A program made the translations under genes and the position numbers. Below are positions 16,601 to 24,056 of a DNA stretch of 37,248 nucleotides, one piece after another. Source of the DNA: Tychonema litorale BBK16 (GTDB lineage: Bacteria; Cyanobacteriota; Cyanobacteriia; Cyanobacteriales; Microcoleaceae). Below the pieces are notes generated by a model. The model saw only the letters and a list, made by a program, of their open reading frames with translations, searched no databases and had not been told where the DNA came from. Location: positions 1 to 37,248 of the forward strand of contig NZ_JAKJHX010000034.1 of the NCBI RefSeq assembly GCF_021648855.1. Reading direction: 5' to 3'. Positions within the stretch are counted from its first letter, which is position 1. Each line of letters starts with the position of its first letter.

Positions 16601-19160
16601 TAAAACTGGCTTCAGCTTGGTTAGGGCCATCTTCTTTGATTTCTTCATCTCCCCCCCAGTTTTGCCATTCAAAAGAACCACCAGCAACATAGTCATCTCC
16701 ATCTCCACCGTAGAGAGTATCTTTGCCACCTTCACCTTTTAATACATCATTATCTGTACCACCATAGCCCGTGTCATCGCCATTTGCACCGTAAAAAGTA
16801 TCATTCCCTGAACCACCTTCAAAGTAATCATTTCCTGAAGCGAAATCTGTTATGAGTCCATCGTCATCAGCGAAATCATTATCTGCACCACCATAATATT
16901 TGTCATTACCTTCGTTGCCTTCAAGATAATCATCTCCACCCTCTCCTCTTAATTCATCATCACCACTACTGCCATAAAAACTATCCTTTCCTCGACCACC
17001 AAACATTTGATCGTTCTTAGGGGAACCTGCGATTTTTTCAATGTCAACTAAAACATCTTTTTCCACTCCATCAGTAACTTCATAAACATCAGAACCAGAA
17101 TTTAGGTAGTTTTGGATTTGCCTTACTGTAATGCTACCTCTATCTAAATAGCTTGCTAAATCTTCACCATTTCCACCATCTAAAAAATCCCAACCTTGAC
17201 CACTTATCAAGACATCATTCCCTCCATTACCACGAATAACATCATTGCCGCCATTACTTTGAAGAGTATTTCCAATCCAACTGTCATTACCTTCAATCCA
17301 ATCGCCATCCGGCGTACCAAAATTACTAGAAGTGATTGGCGCTTTTGGAAAATAATACCCAGTTGGATTAACCTCTTTAAAATATGCGGTGAACTCATTT
17401 TTGACACTTTTTGTTTTAAAAGGTATATCTATATTACCTGGTACAAACGGAACAGTCTCAAAATACAAATTCAGATCGTGTAATATAGCTGCTCCAAATG
17501 CTGTCTTCAAAACTTCATCAAATTGAGGAAAAACATCAAGTAAATGTTTTAATTTACTTCTCTGCTTATCTACTCCTTCTGGCTTTTTAATGATATCTTC
17601 TGGTAATTGTAAATAAGTAATATAGTCTTTTTCTGAGTATAAAGACTTACCAAATGGCGAAACATCAAAAGTATTAGTAACTAATGTGCCCTCATAACTA
17701 ACTTTTAAATCACCATAATTTGTAGGAGAACCTAACCCCAAGGTTTTAATGCGACTTGAATGAGTAGCAAATAAAGGGTTTTGTAAACCATCCTCAATGA
17801 AAAAGTTACCTTGAGAATGAGCTAACAAAATAGCTGAGTTCTTTCGAGTATCACTTGTCTCTTGATTAAGAAAATCTGGTAATGTATCTACCCATTGTTT
17901 ATTTATGTCTGTACTTACAGTAGAGGCTTCAGAAGAGAAATACTGACTTAGAGCTTCTATTAAATCACTTGTGTTTGCCTTTGCTAAATCACTACCAAAT
18001 TTGAGGAGAGCATCTGGTGCAAATGTAGCTACAAAGTTGGAAAAGAGTTCTGTTTTTTCCTTAAATGAGTTAGCTAATAAAGCATTAACGCCAGTAGGAT
18101 TTAAGGTATCAGTAAAGGTCTTATATCCCAGGAAACTTTCTGACAAGCCTAATAATCCTGATTTTTTGTAGGATTCCGGTAGTAAATCGTTGTGAGCATC
18201 AGCCCAATTTTTGGCATCAGTAAATAATGGGTGTTCTGGCTTATTATCTATATTTGGAAGCTCATTCTTCCAAAAAGTTTCATAGTTTTTTCCAGCTTCT
18301 GTAAACAAGAATGAATTTAACTTTTGATATGCTTCATTTCCGTTAGTTAATGCCTCCCCGTTGCTAGTATTATGGACACCGTTAAATAGTTGATTGTTAT
18401 TGTTTTTATCGGGAGTCAAAGAAGTTTTATAAGAAAAATCTTTCCATATATCTAAAACTTGTAGATTTAATTCTTTGGCAATTAATGATTTTTGTGTAGT
18501 ATTATCCTTTGTAAGGATGCCATTTACAAAAACAACTTGAGTTTTAGGGCGATTCTCAATTATGTTATTAAAAACTGTAGTACCCAGCCCAGAAGTGTAA
18601 CCATTAGAATCTGCATCCTGTTCAGCTTGAATTCCGTTATCATTCGATAGTAAATCTAATGAGTTATAATTTAAATTGAGAGTAATAGCATCATTTTCTT
18701 GCTTCAATGCCTTAATCTGCCCCTCACTCAAACCAACCCCTTGTACCACATTAGAAAACAACTCTCCTTCATCCCCAGGAGTATCAGAAGTGTTAATACT
18801 CCAATCCACAGAATGACCAATTTCTTCCAATAAAACACTGGTAATCCCTTGAAGATTATTAGTATTTTGGGTCAAAAAGTTTTCGGAAACATAAATGATA
18901 TTATTTGAACCCGCATAAGCAGCATTAGCCCCTTGGAGTTCAGAACCAGTGCGAATTTCGATCGCAGGCAAAGACACAAAATCGCTATTAATCCACTGCT
19001 GGCGGATTTCTTCTAACTTACCAGCATCAAAATTTGTGCCGAAAATAGTTTGAGCTTTGGCAACAAAATCATCACCCTTGGCAAAATTATTTAACGTGGA
19101 GTAAACGGCTTGCAGAGAAGTTTCGATCGCAGAATTGAATGAGTTGTTAGGAGTAGCCAT
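10671..19160 (-). CDS. Giant RTX calcium-binding protein with alpha/beta-hydrolase-like domain
   Basis: This 2829-aa protein starts at the ATG at 19160, preceded by AAAGGAC. Residues 1-170 include LLEEIGHSVDW (111-120), an HExxH-like helix whose first His is Glu. Residues 195-580 look like a lipase/esterase-type hydrolase: QVVFVNGILTK (208-218), nucleophile elbow LLAHSQGNFF with S449, and H561 as a possible catalytic His. About 1900 residues of GGxGxDxL nonapeptides follow (618-2530), folding into Ca2+-binding beta-rolls. The tail is Thr/Ser/Ala-rich with near-repeats. There is no N-terminal signal peptide, so type I secretion through a C-terminal signal is expected; no transporter genes lie nearby. 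I infer a secreted, surface or matrix enzyme/adhesin. Confidence 0.9.
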   Translation of the reverse strand: MATPNNSFNSAIETSLQAVYSTLNNFAKGDDFVAKAQTIFGTNFDAGKLEEIRQQWINSDFVSLPAIEIRTGSELQGANAAYAGSNNIIYVSENFLTQNTNNLQGITSVLLEEIGHSVDWSINTSDTPGDEGELFSNVVQGVGLSEGQIKALKQENDAITLNLNYNSLDLLSNDNGIQAEQDADSNGYTSGLGTTVFNNIIENRPKTQVVFVNGILTKDNTTQKSLIAKELNLQVLDIWKDFSYKTSLTPDKNNNNQLFNGVHNTSNGEALTNGNEAYQKLNSFLFTEAGKNYETFWKNELPNIDNKPEHPLFTDAKNWADAHNDLLPESYKKSGLLGLSESFLGYKTFTDTLNPTGVNALLANSFKEKTELFSNFVATFAPDALLKFGSDLAKANTSDLIEALSQYFSSEASTVSTDINKQWVDTLPDFLNQETSDTRKNSAILLAHSQGNFFIEDGLQNPLFATHSSRIKTLGLGSPTNYGDLKVSYEGTLVTNTFDVSPFGKSLYSEKDYITYLQLPEDIIKKPEGVDKQRSKLKHLLDVFPQFDEVLKTAFGAAILHDLNLYFETVPFVPGNIDIPFKTKSVKNEFTAYFKEVNPTGYYFPKAPITSSNFGTPDGDWIEGNDSWIGNTLQSNGGNDVIRGNGGNDVLISGQGWDFLDGGNGEDLASYLDRGSITVRQIQNYLNSGSDVYEVTDGVEKDVLVDIEKIAGSPKNDQMFGGRGKDSFYGSSGDDELRGEGGDDYLEGNEGNDKYYGGADNDFADDDGLITDFASGNDYFEGGSGNDTFYGANGDDTGYGGTDNDVLKGEGGKDTLYGGDGDDYVAGGSFEWQNWGGDEEIKEDGPNQAEASFTVAGNNVYAKANTTRLAANTNINAAITISAEANINPGQETDGDDLIYGGKGNDSIAGDEGNDQIFGEADNDLILGGSGDDTISGGSDQDKVFGGQGNDIVNGDGGEDTLFGEKGNDILSGGNGQDLLFGGDDKDILSGGNGDDILDGGNADDTLTGDAGDDRLYGQAGNDIIQGNTGEDYAEGGSGRDFMQGNEGDDILYGQDGSDTQQGNAGDDFIDGGNGQDLLLGGTGDDRLYGQAGNDVLQGNENNDWLEGGDGQDILAGGADDDDLYGQAGDDSLFGEDGKDFIDGGDGKDFLMGGADDDVLLGQGDDDSLFGNIGNDELFGGDGNDFLKAEAGDDLIDGGEGVDRVIYDNSPSGVIVNIDESRTYDHNKNQRARQAVNPANPSPFYTDLERDFEIDSGAAKDGFGNTDDLTNLEDINGSQFDDILIGNSKDNDIKAFAGNDILIGHQGNDNFDGGQGIDVVSYRRDFNGVKVNLETGTATDGSGANDAITGVENVVGSEFNDDITGDKNANTLTGGGGDDNLYGLDGNDQLYGEFGNDRTYGGNGRDSIFGNQGQDSLYGEADNDFVYGGDGSDFIDGGTGDDFVSGDNGSSDSGSGNDTIYGNAGNDSLYGRAGDDNIYGGADKDTIYGEGENDKLYGEGDTDLIYGGLGDDELSGGDEKDTLIGEAGNDTLRGDAGDDTLDAGTGNDYLYGGTGKDTLNAGLGNDQLYGGDDADILLGKEGDDNLYGEAGDDTLDAAEGNDNLYGGDGKDILDAGIGNDQLWGGQGDDTLLGKAGNDNLFGEGGNDILDAAEGNDSLYGGDGKDILDAGIGNDYLWGGQDDDTLLAKAGDDYLFGEGGNDSLDAAEGNDSLYGGDGKDILDAGVGNDYLWGGQDDDTLLAQAGDDYLFGEGGNDSLLAAEGNDSLYGDSGKDILDAGVGNDYLWGGQDDDTLLAQAGNDYLYGENGNDSLKAGDGNDSLYGGDGKDTLLGEAGSDLLEGGSGDDSLLAGEGNDTLLGQADSDTLYGEGGDDILEGNSGTDRLFGELGNDSLDGGTENDTLEGGDGNDILDGGDNNDSLFGQVGDDTVIGNRGDDIVDGGSGNDLLQGNEGRDRIYGQSGLDTLFGGDDSDTLWGGDDADNLLGESGSDTLFGGSGNDQLDGGENNDSLYGEGGDDTLAGGTNDDFVDGGTENDTLFGNEGSDKLYGRQGNDLLEGNDDNDQLWGGDNDDTLLGQTGDDQLWGEAGNDSLDGGEGGDRLFGQIGKDTLSGNNGDDYLEGGADDDSMTGGAGRDRIFGNDGNDFADGNSGDDYIDGGANNDTLAGGEGDDRIFGQSGNDSIEGNDDNDFIDAGTGNDTLWGNDGDDELYGREDRDFIDGGRGNDQIYGGDAADTLLGQVGDDNIDGGSGADSILGGDGSDNIWAQAGDDSVYGGAGNDNIWGNEDDDLIFGEAGQDKIDGGSGYDTIDGGAGNDELFGGTGNDQLLGGAGNDRIDGSIDDDKLFGGAGNDLIFGSQGQDTILGEVGEDTLYGGDETDMMDGGASNDMVFGDSGDDTLTGDSGDDTLTGGGGNDFMGGGNGDDLMFGECDNDTMLGGAGKDTLDGGCGNDLLTGEAGSDNLLGNEGDDSLDGGSSDDTLDGGGGNDFLNGNSGNDSLNGNDGDDSLYGGEGNNVLKGANGQDTLIGGSGSDIFVLAPSSGLDNIFYFQGDRDYLGLTQDLTFDQLQIVQGGENYTNDALISIAGTGEHLAWLKDTQAKTVDSSRFVSITPGGALPAAFNTPSPVDILTGETLDSDNVMGAVNTSSSTSLLSTTAAPITLPKSTTTAPITLSNSTTTAPISLSTSTTTAPASLQPLTTGTNPATATTTAPISLSTATTTAPASLQPLTTATATATSAKTTTNDILLNGGSIPTMKTFSETDDDILIYDTKSLLTSLTSAQTQPILPLKAASVSSIIPTANPAGKEAELLLSANPSPIQLPKSSDLSGTSTLK
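10960..11230 (-). repeat. 93-nt repeat coding the Thr-rich tail of the RTX protein
   Basis: The stretch starting CTGTTGTCAATGGTTGCAG at 10982 recurs at 11075 (93 nt, 31 codons), with shorter repeats of TTTAPITL-type units beside it. It encodes a flexible Thr/Ala/Ser-rich linker between the calcium-binding block and the C-terminal end. Confidence 0.7.
13750..14560 (-). repeat. 162-bp higher-order tandem repeats inside the RTX gene
   Basis: The same stretch (coding LLAQAGDDYLFGEGGNDSL and what follows) recurs at 13771, 13933, 14095, 14257 and 14419, each exactly 162 nt apart. The unit is 54 residues, or six nonapeptides. Neighbouring copies are nearly identical at DNA level, which points to recent unequal recombination rather than ancient duplication. 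Confidence 0.85.
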
Positions 19161-19409
19161 GATTTTTGTCCTTTTGTGGTAGATACAATGTGTTCTGAAA
19201 ATTGACAAAGCGACTCTATCGACAAGCCCGATCGCACTTTCGTACTCTCTAACTGCCGTAGATTGAAAATAGACTAAACCAACATCGGAAGAACCCCTTT
19301 CCCATATCCCTTGGGAATTTGGTTCGGATTGCGATCGGGAAGTTACGGGCGATCGCACTTTTGAATAAATCTCAACAAGTGCGACGAACTTCGTAATTTC
19401 CCTTACGTT

Positions 19410-19785
19410 TACTTATCTGGGTGAGCTCAGTGTTTTTATGCAGAAATCTCAATTTTTTTTGTAAAGTTCTGCAAACACTGGGTGAAAGTACGGAACAACG
19501 GGTGTTTTGGGGGTTTGAGGTTTGGCCTCATTGCCTTTTTGTTGTTCCTATTTACTTATCTGGGTGAGCTCAGTGTTTTTATGCAGAAATCTCAAGTTTT
19601 TTTTGTAAAGTTCTGCAAACACTGGGTGGAAGTACGGAACAATGGGTGTTTTCGGGATTTGAGGTTTGGCCTCATTGCCTTTTTGTTGTTCCTATTTACT
19701 TATCGGGATGAACTCAGTAGTTTTATGCAGAAATCTCAAGTTTTTTTTGATAAAGTTCTGCAAATATTGGTGAAAGTACGGAGTG
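19410..19785. repeat. Tandem repeat, 143/144-bp units, about 2.6 copies
   Basis: Units start at about 19411, 19554 and 19698; the third is incomplete. Each contains an imperfect hairpin: in copy 1 CAGTGTTT-TTAT-GCAGAA (19428-19445) pairs with TTCTGCAAACACTG (19467-19480). A T-tract lies in the loop. The copies are highly similar. It lies between the divergent RTX gene and the CHAT operon. Confidence 0.85.
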
Positions 19786-19837
19786 ACCTGTGTTGTGGGG
19801 ATTTAAGGGCGATCGATATTTTAAGTAGTTTTTATCT

Positions 19838-19970
19838 GTAGGGTGCGTCAGCTACGATCGCTTTCGATTTAAACTAACAATCTCATCACTGACGCACCGA
19901 ACCCAACCAACGGTGCGTCAGAATTATACTTTTGGTGGGGATTCAGAATCTCACAAGTGACGCACCCTAC
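19838..19970. repeat. 133-bp MITE-like element with 13-bp inverted ends
   Basis: GTAGGGTGCGTCA (19838-19850) and TGACGCACCCTAC (19958-19970) form perfect terminal inverted repeats. The core GGTGCGTCA/TGACGCACC recurs inside (19890-19899 and 19911-19920), so the element can fold as two hairpins side by side. It has no coding capacity. Whether it is mobile is inference. Confidence 0.65.
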
Positions 19971-19977
19971 CACTGAA

Positions 19978-20019
19978 ATTTAGAGTAGGGGCAATTCATG
20001 AATTGCCCCTACTCTAAAT
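19978..20019. repeat. 42-bp perfect palindrome (GTAGGGGCAATTCA family)
   Basis: Two 21-bp arms meet without a spacer at TTCA/TGAA (centre between 19998 and 19999). The related GTAGGGGC...GCCCCTAC hairpin at 25189 suggests a dispersed family. It sits about 160 nt before the first gene of the CHAT operon, where it would form a strong RNA stem. Confidence 0.8.
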
Positions 20020-20181
20020 CTGTCGCATTTTACAAAAATTCATATTTATTTTCACAGCCCAATCCACCGCCCAGCAAGACTTTCAACCATCTACTCAAAA
20101 AAACTTTCAGAATTTCGCATAAATTCCCCCAACTCATCCTGATAACTAAATGTAGGAACAAAGTTGCGATCGCACTGAACT

Positions 20182-20982
20182 ATGAATGATGATCACAACC
20201 CCTCTGAGGGGGAAGACCACGCATCTGATGATGAAATCGATCCTGTTGCGGACAAAGGAGAACCGAAATTACCCGATCGCGCGATCGATCCTATTCAGGC
20301 TAAGGGAAAATCGAAATTATGCGATCGCAAACAGTTATATCAAGAACTCGATAGCCTGATTATCGAAGCTTGTCAACATTCTCCTGATAGTTTTGCTAGA
20401 AGGCGTTTATTGAGCAAAATTGTGATTAAGATGAAAAACTCCGGTCTCATTTGGCAAAATCATAGAAATGAATCTTTCTACGAAGATGCTGTCCAAGAAC
20501 AGTGGTGTTTTTTTACTAACAATTTGTGCGAATCCCGCACAGGCACTGCCTACGATCGCACTCGCAGTAATCCGATTACTTGGTTCAACAATTCTTTGCA
20601 GTGGCGATTCTTAACTTTAACTATGAAGATAGCTGAGGAAAATAACAGGACATTCAATCATGAAATAATGTCAGAAGATGGAAATATTATCAATGTAATT
20701 GAAGAGTTGCCCGATCGCGATGACAGTCGTATCCTCGAATATATTCGAGACTTTCAAGAAGTTCAGCAATGGATTGAGACTAACCCTGATGGGGTGTTAA
20801 GCGAACACATTCGAGGGCGACCAGAACTAACTTGTCAAGTTATATTACGAAGCTTGTCATCTGGAAAAAATTTTCCGACAATAGCATTAGAGTTGGGCTG
20901 TCCTTATCCCACTATCTACAGCTTTTACAAAAAGAAATGTCATCCTCATTTACAAGTGTTTCGCGAAAATCATGGCTATTAA
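20182..20982 (+). CDS. Atypical sigma-70-like RNA polymerase sigma factor
   Basis: A 266-aa protein with a charged N-terminus that duplicates a short stretch (DPVADKGEPKLPDR / DPIQAKGKSKLCDR). Residues 50-150 are helical with aromatic clusters (IWQNHRNESFYEDAVQEQW), as in sigma region 2. The C-terminus resembles a region 4-like helix-turn-helix (NFPTIALELGCPYPTIYSFYKKKC). It belongs with divergent cyanobacterial sigma-like proteins found upstream of DUF1822 genes. It probably directs or modulates transcription of the downstream CHAT locus; that role is inferred from context. It is followed immediately by the DUF1822 gene. Confidence 0.75.
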   Translation: MNDDHNPSEGEDHASDDEIDPVADKGEPKLPDRAIDPIQAKGKSKLCDRKQLYQELDSLIIEACQHSPDSFARRRLLSKIVIKMKNSGLIWQNHRNESFYEDAVQEQWCFFTNNLCESRTGTAYDRTRSNPITWFNNSLQWRFLTLTMKIAEENNRTFNHEIMSEDGNIINVIEELPDRDDSRILEYIRDFQEVQQWIETNPDGVLSEHIRGRPELTCQVILRSLSSGKNFPTIALELGCPYPTIYSFYKKKCHPHLQVFRENHGY

Positions 20983-21007
20983 TTATACAGGGAGTCCAAG
21001 CAGGGAA

Positions 21008-22162
21008 ATGAATAACAATATGGAAAATCAATCATTGCCAATGCCAATTACCCAAAAGGCAATTCGTTCAGCATGGCAATTTGCTTCTGCACACCATCAT
21101 CCGCAAAAAGCTGAACAGATTTATCTGAATACTCTCGCAGTTTTGGCAGTGAAAGATTATTTGCAAGTTTTAGATATTGAAACTGATTTAACCGAATGTG
21201 ATAGCTGGAATTCGACAATTCGGATGTTTGAGGATACGGCAGATTTGTATATTACAGGGCTGGGAAAAGTTGAGTGTCGCCCAATTAGGAGCGTACATCA
21301 ACAGGTTAAAAATAGCAATCAAAAATTCTTTGGGAATTCACTTGAAATGTGTCCTGTTCCTATTGAGGCTACGGAGGAACGCATTGGTTATATTGTAGTG
21401 GAAATTGATGAAGATCAAAAGGAAGCGAGATTGCTCGGATTTTCTCCAACTGCGGAAATGGGAGAATTAGCATTGAGTGATTTAGGTTCCTTGGATGACT
21501 TCTTGATGCACCTCGAATATTTGTCGGAATCTAAAGTCAATCTGCGTCAGTGGTTGGAGAAGATATATACATCAGATTGGGAGTCTATTGAATCGGTATT
21601 TAATATACCACCAAAGACTGTTCCAGTTGAAATTGAAAATCCAGTTACATCTCATTTACGCAATTGGTTGAAAAATGCCACGGAAACAGGTAGGCAGAAG
21701 TTTGAAGAAACTAAACAAAATGTAGAGGACTTACTTTTTTCTGACAACAACCTAATTCCGGCATACCGTGGGGGCGTACATTCCAGTGATGAATCTGCAT
21801 CTGGGGGCGATCGCACCAGCATCAATAAGTTTCCCAAAGCTGATGCTACGCGGGCAAAATTGATTGATTTGGGGATGCGTTTGGGCAGAACTACTGTTGC
21901 TTTGTTGGTGGCGATTGCCGAAGAGAGCGATCGCACTCTCAAAGTCTATGTTCAACTACATCCTGCGATCGGAGAACGTTACCTACCCAGGAATATTAAA
22001 CTTTCCCTAATATCCGACATTGGTAAAAATCTGAGTGAGTCACAATCCAGGATTCAGGATAAGTACATTGTGTTGAAAGATATTGAAGTCGATCGAGATG
22101 AGAGCTTTAGTATTCGAGTAGCTTTGGATGATTTCAGCGTCATGGAAAAGTTTATGGTATAA
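21008..22162 (+). CDS. DUF1822 family protein
   Basis: A 384-aa soluble protein. The N-terminal 200 residues match DUF1822: an opening AWQFA...QKAEQIYLNTLAVLAVKDYLQ, then GLGKVECRPI and IGYIVVEIDEDQKEARLLGF. The last 150 residues hold a hydrophobic LGRTTVALLVAIAEESDRTL segment and the VQLHPAIGERYLPRNIKL pattern common at the end of these proteins. The function is unknown. An in-frame ATG at 20972 overlaps the sigma gene; I prefer 21008, with 21020 also possible. It lies between a sigma-like gene and a CHAT gene, an arrangement I regard as recurrent in cyanobacteria. Confidence 0.8.
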   Translation: MNNNMENQSLPMPITQKAIRSAWQFASAHHHPQKAEQIYLNTLAVLAVKDYLQVLDIETDLTECDSWNSTIRMFEDTADLYITGLGKVECRPIRSVHQQVKNSNQKFFGNSLEMCPVPIEATEERIGYIVVEIDEDQKEARLLGFSPTAEMGELALSDLGSLDDFLMHLEYLSESKVNLRQWLEKIYTSDWESIESVFNIPPKTVPVEIENPVTSHLRNWLKNATETGRQKFEETKQNVEDLLFSDNNLIPAYRGGVHSSDESASGGDRTSINKFPKADATRAKLIDLGMRLGRTTVALLVAIAEESDRTLKVYVQLHPAIGERYLPRNIKLSLISDIGKNLSESQSRIQDKYIVLKDIEVDRDESFSIRVALDDFSVMEKFMV

Positions 22163-22193
22163 TACTTTGATTAATTATACTCATGTTTAATTT

Positions 22194-24056
22194 ATGAGCT
22201 TAAGATTTATCTTGGGTTTGGGTATGGGAAGTCTCAATAGGGGTTTTCCTGACATCACAGGAGAGTTTCAACAAAACCAAACCACAGTCCATAAATTCAA
22301 AGGAAGTTTGCCACCAGCACCCGAAGTTGAGGAGATGCAAAGAAGGTGGCAAATAATTTGTCGCGCCACAAAATCTAGCAAGAGTATTTCTCGGATTAAA
22401 GTCAACCAGACAGGGACTACAAATATTTCTGAAGATAATCCTAAATTGGTCTATCAATGTTTGAATGAAGCGATGAGGCTGTGGCTCAGTAGTGAAGTTT
22501 TTTATACGGAAATTGAGCAGAATTTTAGAAATGAAGTAAACAAAGTCGCTGGCAAACTTGAGCCTTTTGAAGTATTTTTGGAAATCAATGATTCTGACAA
22601 TTGGAATCTACCTTGGGATGCGTGGCAATTTCGCGAAGATTATAAAAATTGTGAGCTAATTAAGAGTCCATCACAGTACAGAAAAGCCGATAAACAGGCA
22701 ACTTTGGAAGGAAAGTCTCTGCCTTCGCGAGGTCGAATTTTGTGTATCTCCGGTAATGGTGAGGGACTCGATCTGCAAAAAGATGAGGAAAGTATTAAAA
22801 GGTCTTTGGGCAACGATCGGTGTGAGTTGAAATTCATCAAACAGCCAACACCAAAAGAGTTACGGGATAATCTGTTAAATGATGAAAAAAACTGGCAAAT
22901 TTTATATTATGGCGGACATAGTGATAGCAATTCCGTCAAGGGATGGCTGCATATTAATCAGACAGAAAACGACAATAGTGTCACAATAGACTATTTAAAA
23001 GATGGATTGGAAAGGTCAATTTTTCAAGGTTTAGAATTGCTAATTTTAAACTCTTGTTTAAGCATGAAATTGGCAGAGGATTTAGTGGCTGGAGGCTTAC
23101 CTTTGCCCTCAATGATTGTGATGCGTGCACCGATACCAGATAAAATTGCTCACGATTGTGTGAAGTCTTTGTTCAAATATTTAGGCGAAGGAGATCCTTT
23201 GTTTTTAGCAGTACGAAAAGCTAAGGATGATTTGCATAGGTGGGAAGATGAGTTTCCGGGCGCGAGTGCGATACCAGTGCTTTGTCAGCAGCCAACTTTT
23301 GATGGGTTGACTTTACCGGATTTGGAGTGGGATATCCCTGTGACTCCTGCGGTAAATATCGCGGAATATCGCACAAATAACTATATTTCTATTTTCCTAT
23401 CTAATTTGATGCAGCACCTCGGCATTGCTTTAGCGACTACCGCTAGCAGTTATATGTTAATGGGCCCCATAGTTGCCCCATTTGTGAATAGACTTGGTAT
23501 GGAAAATCACCGTCAAAATAGACCTCTAATTGCTAAAACACTTTACAATTTAGCAAGTTTAATTAATGTAAATTATGCACAACCTTACTATAATTTAGCC
23601 GTGTTATCTGATGAATTAAATGATGATCGAGGTGCATTAGAGGCGATGCAAAATGCGGTGTGGCGAGGACTTCCTGATGCTTCTGCTCAAATATCTAAGT
23701 TATTCATTCGTAAGGATAAACATCAGCCGGCTTTAAAGGCGATCGCAATTTGTTTAGAAAATGCTAAACATGACGGAGTAACATCTGCTTGTATCAAAAA
23801 TCGCGGTTGGGTGCGGTTTAAAGAAAAGCAATATGATGATGCACAAATAGATTTCCAGACAGCAATCAGACTGGAAGATGATAGCCCTGAAGCTCACTGC
23901 TTTTTAGCACAGGTTTTGGAAACTAAAGGTAAGCCACTGTCAGCCTTAGAACATTGGGAAAAAACTATTAAATATTCTAAGTCTAGTATACCAGAACAAG
24001 ATCAATGTATCCAAATGGCGAAACAAAATTTACAAACACAAGGAAATATAAAATGA
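22194..24056 (+). CDS. CHAT-domain (caspase-like) protease with C-terminal TPR
   Basis: In this 620-aa protein the CHAT core lies at about 90-380, with catalytic His242 (LYYGGHSDSN) and Cys288 (LLILNSCLSMKLAEDL), the canonical dyad of clan CD proteases. DKIAHDCVKSLFKYLGEGDPL is the usual late helix. A hydrophobic stretch (LGIALATTASSYMLMGPIVAPF) around 410-432 may be one membrane pass. Residues 450-615 are TPR-like helical repeats (KEKQYDDAQIDFQTAIRLED). No signal peptide is seen, so the CHAT domain should be cytoplasmic. It overlaps the next gene by 4 nt (ATGA). Substrates are unknown; the TPR suggests a protein-binding partner. Confidence 0.88.
   Translation: MSLRFILGLGMGSLNRGFPDITGEFQQNQTTVHKFKGSLPPAPEVEEMQRRWQIICRATKSSKSISRIKVNQTGTTNISEDNPKLVYQCLNEAMRLWLSSEVFYTEIEQNFRNEVNKVAGKLEPFEVFLEINDSDNWNLPWDAWQFREDYKNCELIKSPSQYRKADKQATLEGKSLPSRGRILCISGNGEGLDLQKDEESIKRSLGNDRCELKFIKQPTPKELRDNLLNDEKNWQILYYGGHSDSNSVKGWLHINQTENDNSVTIDYLKDGLERSIFQGLELLILNSCLSMKLAEDLVAGGLPLPSMIVMRAPIPDKIAHDCVKSLFKYLGEGDPLFLAVRKAKDDLHRWEDEFPGASAIPVLCQQPTFDGLTLPDLEWDIPVTPAVNIAEYRTNNYISIFLSNLMQHLGIALATTASSYMLMGPIVAPFVNRLGMENHRQNRPLIAKTLYNLASLINVNYAQPYYNLAVLSDELNDDRGALEAMQNAVWRGLPDASAQISKLFIRKDKHQPALKAIAICLENAKHDGVTSACIKNRGWVRFKEKQYDDAQIDFQTAIRLEDDSPEAHCFLAQVLETKGKPLSALEHWEKTIKYSKSSIPEQDQCIQMAKQNLQTQGNIK

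Noticed and set aside
10873..16742. Many long open frames on the plus strand and in other minus frames opposite the RTX gene
   Set aside because: They mirror the periodic GGxGxDxL codons; their products are low-complexity Val/Ala, Ser/Pro or Arg/His-rich strings. They are shadows of the repeat.
19161..19358. 66-residue N-terminal extension of the RTX frame
   Set aside because: No hydrophobic signal and basic, random composition; a strong AAAGGAC lies just before the ATG at 19160.
19482..19841. 119-aa open frame over the 143/144-bp tandem repeat
   Set aside because: It exists only because the second repeat period is a multiple of three; it repeats itself and has no ribosome-binding site or domain.
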